Assembly (NCBI RefSeq): GCF_045207655.1
Contig: NZ_CP108785.1
Coordinates: 5,270,001 to 5,334,000 of the forward strand
DNA length: 64,000 bases
Source: Embleya sp045207655
GTDB taxonomy: Bacteria; Actinomycetota; Actinomycetes; Streptomycetales; Streptomycetaceae
Direction: 5' to 3'
Below the pieces are notes generated by a model, which saw only the letters and a list, made by a program, of their open reading frames with translations, made no database searches and was not told where the DNA came from. Position numbers and translations under genes: made by a program. Shown here in pieces: positions 61,201-64,000 of the stretch. Position 1 is the stretch's first letter. Each line of letters starts with the position of its first letter.

Positions 61201-63732
61201 GCGCGCATCGGTGTGGACCTGCGCGTGGTGTACCAGTCCAAGCGGGGTGAACTCGCTGTCACCGCGCAGCTCGTCGACTCCTACGTGATCGACCCCGCGT
61301 GTGTCCTCACCGGCGGGTTCGCGTTCTATCTGTGGTCGGGCCGCAGCCCCTACGCGGGGGATTTCGTGGTCACCGTCGGCGGCTACCACCCCGACTACAA
61401 GGTGCCTGCGCATTTCCCGGTGGTGCCGCGGTTGGGGTTCTCCTGGTCGCTGGGCTCGGTCAGCATCACCGGCGGCTCGTACTTCGCGCTCACCCCGAAC
61501 GCGGTGATGGCGGGTGGGATGCTGGACGTGCGGTACCGGTCGGGGAACGTGGAAGCGTGGTTGACGGCGAAGGCCGACATCCTCGTCCAGTGGGCCCCGT
61601 TGAGTTTCCGCGCGGGGATCTCGGTCAGTGTGGGCGTCAAGGTCAAGCTGTTGTTCACGCTGCGTGCCGAGCTGGGCGCCTCCCTGGACCTGTGGGGGCC
61701 GCCGACCGGCGGCACGGTCACCGCGAAGTTCGTGTTCATCACCGTCACCGTGCGCTTCGGGGCGGACCACGCACGGCCGGTGGAGCTGGAGTGGCCCGAC
61801 TTCGCCCGGCAGTTGTTGCCCGAGGGCCTCCCGTTGACGGTGACCGCGTTGACCGGGCTGAGGGTCGACGCCGACGCCGGCCCTGAGCTGCGGGCCGCGC
61901 GGGTGGAGGCGGGGGAGGAGCCGTGGTTGGTGGACCCCGTCGCGTTCTCCTTCGTCGTCGCGACGGTCGTGCCCACCAAACGCGTCCGCTTCGACACCCG
62001 CGCCGACGTCGGCGACAAAGCCGTCGACATCCGCCCGATGGGAAAGACCCGCCTGGACGGCCTCCTGCACGTGAGCGTCACCTACCTGCCCCCCGGGGAG
62101 CCCGCCCGGCAGGGCACGTGGGACGCGGTCCCGGGCCTGGAGCGGTGGATCGTCGCACCGGAGTACGGCCGGGTCCCGTTCTCGGTCTGGGGCGACCCGT
62201 CCGTCAAGACCGAGGACGCGCTCAAACCGGGCCACGAGGCCATGCTCACCCACATCACCGGCTTGCGCGTGACCGTGCCCCCGCACCGGATCAACGGGCA
62301 GGACCTCGGGCCGATCGCGGAACAAGATCTCGCCTGGGAGACACTTCACCCCAACGCCCCGAACCCCCTGAACCCCGCCGACCCCCCGACCGGCCCCCCG
62401 GTCCGCGTCCCGGCGCCGCCCGGCACCGGCGTCGCCATGGTCGCCGACCACCTCGCCACCCTGCCCTCCGCCGCCGCCCGCACCCGCCTGCACGGCGCCC
62501 TCGCGGGGCTCCTGGGGCACGACGACCTGCCCAACGGCACCCTCGGCACATACGCCGAACAGGCCCAGACCGTGGGCCTGGACGCCGACCCGCTCCTGCT
62601 CACCCACGACACCGCCCCGCCCCGACCCGAGGCGACCGTGCTGATCCTCGACGACACCACCGCCGCCGTCCTAGCCCTGGACCCCGGCACCGGAGCGGTC
62701 CTGGGCCGCGTCGGCGGCCTCGAACAAGGTCCCTACCTCGCCCGCACCTCGGCGGACGGCGCACGTCTGTACGTCGCCGGCGCTCCGGGGAGGCGAATCG
62801 ACGTCCTCGACACGATCACCATGCGCCTGCGCGCGCCGCTCCCACTCGCCGCCCTGGGCGCGAGGATCCGGGCGCTGGCCCTCAAGCGCGACGGGACACG
62901 CGTGATTGCCGCCGCCCCGGCGGCGCAGTCCACCGCCGCCGTGTCGATCGACCCGACCGGCGCCCGGGAACCGGTCACCACCGACGGGTACGGCAGCGGT
63001 GTGCAGCGGATCGACACGCTGGCGGTGGACGCCGAAACCGGGCACCTGTACGCCGTCGAGACGAACACCAGCAGGACCGCCGCGTTCGACACCGAAACCG
63101 GCACCTACATCGGGCACGTCCCGGAGCCGTCGGCACCGCTGCTGGTGTCGGCGGTCCCCGGGCAGGACGTGTTGTTCGTCTACGGCTCCGAACAGGGCGG
63201 CAACGGCGTCGTCCAAGTCAGGCCTCGTCCGCCCGCCTCGAAGTACTACGAGCCCTACCGCTTCCCGAGGAAGGGGACCGCGAGGGCCATGCTCGTCGAC
63301 TTCGACAACCAGGCCGTGCTGGCCCGCGCGTTCACCGACGGCACCGGGCACCTGGCGACGTTCGCCGTCCAGAACGGCACTCCCGGAAGCACACGCCTGG
63401 TCTCCGACGTCGCCCTGGACGCCGCGCCGGTCGCCCTGGCCCTGGACCCGCGCGACCGCCGCTGGGTCCTGCACGCCGCGGCCGTGTCGGTCGTGGACGG
63501 CGCGAACCCGCGCGGCACGGTCGAACTCGACGCGCCACCGGTGGTGATCGCGTTCGCCGCCGACGCCGCCCGCGCCTACATCGCCTGCGCCGACACCACC
63601 GTCGCGGTCGTCGAGGTCGGCGACACGGGCCCGCGGGTCGTCGACCGGTGGGACCTGCCCCCGGGCACGGTCGCCTCCGCCGCCCTGTTCCCCGTGTTCA
63701 CGGCAACCGCTCCCGAAAGGGCCGCACGATGA
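58207..63732 (+). CDS. DUF6603 protein with C-terminal beta-propeller (1841 aa)
   Basis: 1841 residues. The N-terminal 740 are beta-rich repeats without a named family. About 744-1190 is the DUF6603 region (GRAFGPLHVARIGLAYTKG, GPFGGPPPFHVTGFALGFGY, FAFYLWSGRSPYAGDFVVT, YFALTPNAVMAGGMLDVRY). A Pro-rich linker and, from about 1475, repeated strands (ILDDTTAAVLALDPGTG, IDTLAVDAETGHLYAVETN) make a WD40/YVTN-like beta-propeller. DUF6603 has no assigned function. AGAGGGAG lies before the ATG; there is no signal peptide. The stop overlaps the next gene by ATGA. Confidence 0.88.
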   Translation: MGMPISELRHLLDSASKEFLLSAETLDIADAEPLFTDYLGGDLDFADATGDSAGLSVSGDLALPGVESGRLPAIARFLADDEGLAVIGVEVVATWPTWRIDMPYLTCDLGSLSRLGFGSAALVLLATPNEDGVLRPGAMAALAFAGTGRAEHLLMAQQELTGVWRVVGYFADRLTFASLTSLAALPFVDAEVLGDAALPDEIQDVLSSLSLVSIGGAFDTRTGRFREITLDLRLDTSAWAVLPGVLTLDELRLWLHLMTATPAPDPGGAGPGPAAAGSPESRPPGGGFAAAPLLRGGLSGRCRLDGGYVLEAAVTFPDAYLTASVSNPPGGADLIGDSLEGTGLPTGIALRRLAVGCAPRSGVYTLALALDTNWEFAPGLELEQLSLQLTHGGAATDVAVTGVVDLDGVPLILEARRGADGWAVAGSAHGIGLDAVAGWFATTFGVPLPGSLAGLELTEVHVAVNSKPAGSVTLTGTLPLGDAGNRAAFTLDAQVARDGAGKPSVTFSGSLDLVVALDDTPYPMRLDMELDHGGTGTAWSARWNATDRAVPLFALLAAVGVDGIDVAEQVWPAALRPALRSLGIVYDSVGGRSVFSAAVDPLQVVVASGRDLQGRRVTAVQVVVAAEFGLSSLPLLEGMIPPAADLMLHGIRLLYTSAPVPAPLVAGLNAAIVAAGSELTLPALEPGAGGLGAGTWLAADYTLPGVARSVMSFQLAGPRPPGKPPALEPARTSSPPQPSTAPGAWLDVGRAFGPLHVARIGLAYTKGTVWLMVDASLSAAGLTIGVAGLGLGIDLNGEDDDAFPVRTRLDGLGVGFERPPLHVAGALVSRPKPPEWPVLVQGSLTVELAPKLSVLAIGAYQKSQHGQVSLFVFGRASGPFGGPPPFHVTGFALGFGYQSSVRIPEQHEIESFPLLEGVKDGEVDLPADPLQTLALLTGGENPWVKPAQGQIWLAGGLDFTSFEFVRTRVLLLLEAGSDLTLALIGRANASFPKTGKAYARIGVDLRVVYQSKRGELAVTAQLVDSYVIDPACVLTGGFAFYLWSGRSPYAGDFVVTVGGYHPDYKVPAHFPVVPRLGFSWSLGSVSITGGSYFALTPNAVMAGGMLDVRYRSGNVEAWLTAKADILVQWAPLSFRAGISVSVGVKVKLLFTLRAELGASLDLWGPPTGGTVTAKFVFITVTVRFGADHARPVELEWPDFARQLLPEGLPLTVTALTGLRVDADAGPELRAARVEAGEEPWLVDPVAFSFVVATVVPTKRVRFDTRADVGDKAVDIRPMGKTRLDGLLHVSVTYLPPGEPARQGTWDAVPGLERWIVAPEYGRVPFSVWGDPSVKTEDALKPGHEAMLTHITGLRVTVPPHRINGQDLGPIAEQDLAWETLHPNAPNPLNPADPPTGPPVRVPAPPGTGVAMVADHLATLPSAAARTRLHGALAGLLGHDDLPNGTLGTYAEQAQTVGLDADPLLLTHDTAPPRPEATVLILDDTTAAVLALDPGTGAVLGRVGGLEQGPYLARTSADGARLYVAGAPGRRIDVLDTITMRLRAPLPLAALGARIRALALKRDGTRVIAAAPAAQSTAAVSIDPTGAREPVTTDGYGSGVQRIDTLAVDAETGHLYAVETNTSRTAAFDTETGTYIGHVPEPSAPLLVSAVPGQDVLFVYGSEQGGNGVVQVRPRPPASKYYEPYRFPRKGTARAMLVDFDNQAVLARAFTDGTGHLATFAVQNGTPGSTRLVSDVALDAAPVALALDPRDRRWVLHAAAVSVVDGANPRGTVELDAPPVVIAFAADAARAYIACADTTVAVVEVGDTGPRVVDRWDLPPGTVASAALFPVFTATAPERAAR

Positions 63733-64000
63733 CGGACCGACTCGACGACCCCACACCGCTCGCAGACCCCGGCTTCGTCCTGCGGTTCCAGGACAACCGC
63801 GAACCCGCCGTGCCCGCGGGCAAGTTCCGCATCCGCGCCACCCAGACCGTCACCGACCTGGACACCGGCACCTACCTGGACCCCGTCCACGAGGACTTCG
63901 AGGTCCGCGCCCCACAGTTCGCCCTCGACACCGAACTGGTCCACGCGGTCAACCCCGCCCCGCAGGCCGCAGCGGACTTCACCACCACCCTGGCCCACAT
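63729..64000 (+). CDS. Third gene of the DUF6603 cluster (partial)
   Basis: The first 90 residues are visible; the gene runs off the window. It begins MTDRLDDPTPLADPGFVLRF, then KFRIRATQTVTDLD and EVRAPQFALD: an Ig-like beta-rich start. No named family recognised. ATGA overlap with the DUF6603 gene shows co-translation. Confidence 0.7.
   Translation, partial: MTDRLDDPTPLADPGFVLRFQDNREPAVPAGKFRIRATQTVTDLDTGTYLDPVHEDFEVRAPQFALDTELVHAVNPAPQAAADFTTTLAH

Noticed and set aside
59086..62607. Minus-strand open frame of 1173 codons opposite DUF6603
   Set aside because: Same antisense effect; no motif and no start signal.
1..64000. tRNA, rRNA or CRISPR features
   Set aside because: None seen by eye; tandem repeats found are coding or dispersed, without spacer-repeat periodicity. 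A tRNAscan or CRISPR search was not possible here.

Overview
The window is about 71% GC, and its coding regions have strongly G/C-biased third codon positions, many GTG starts and many 4-base ATGA/GTGA gene overlaps. Several families are typical of Streptomycetaceae: SCO6745 family, Trypco1, a Ser/Thr kinase with a PQQ propeller, DUF6624 and DUF6603. It looks like an accessory chromosome arm or a large linear plasmid of a Streptomyces-like actinomycete; the genus cannot be read from it. I saw no rRNA, tRNA or CRISPR array.

Layout. 1-3281 (minus): a trypsin-like/nSTAND1/WD40 protein, cut by the window edge, with its Trypco1 partner gene. 3627-7919 (minus): a Tn554-type recombination module (two tyrosine recombinases plus a DUF6262/TnpC protein), with a 48-codon ORF coupled behind it. 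8152-10323: decayed genes (frameshifted small membrane protein, murG 5' fragment, broken hypothetical genes) and two adjacent long hairpins. 10839-15190: a minus-strand catabolic operon (epoxide hydrolase, gutted SDR, fumarylacetoacetase-like hydrolase, SCO6745 family) with a divergent LysR regulator and a canonical LysR box between. 15230-17652: an IS630 scrap, then a divergent GntR/FCD regulator and alpha/beta hydrolase pair. 17664-20454: an IS3 element interrupted by a complete IS30 element with a 3-bp target duplication. 20626-25619: more remnants (DUF6624, broken TMEM175, a zinc-type dehydrogenase whose 3' half is inverted, transposase scraps, a DUF234 ATPase lacking its P-loop) around intact NTF2-like and cold-shock genes. 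26032-28656: a regulatory NTPase with TPR repeats. 28859-34225: a mosaic with a ParE/RelE-type toxin-antitoxin pair, a broken integrase, TniB/TniQ remnants and a helicase tail. 34251-37696: a Ser/Thr kinase with a PQQ propeller, an IS 3' end and a HATPase regulator.

38102-54343 is the best preserved metabolic block. It has an SDR, a branched-chain-type ABC importer (lipoprotein, LivG, and a single polypeptide fusing LivH, LivM and LivF), an SGNH hydrolase, an M24-fold hydrolase, two paralogous TetR regulators, a PucR regulator, a three-domain indolepyruvate-ferredoxin-oxidoreductase-like enzyme, a second SDR and a decayed enoyl-CoA hydratase. A nearly identical 21-bp palindrome lies in front of both the importer/SDR pair and the M24-TetR genes, which suggests one regulon for uptake and breakdown of an unknown substrate.

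54490-55612 holds a copy of a dispersed repeat and an RHH antitoxin with a truncated Doc-like toxin. 56014-64000 (plus) starts an unusual cluster: a Trp-rich modular protein containing an exact 771-bp tandem duplication, a 1841-residue DUF6603 protein ending in a predicted beta-propeller, and a third gene overlapping by ATGA and running off the window. This last locus is the strongest candidate here for an undescribed system.
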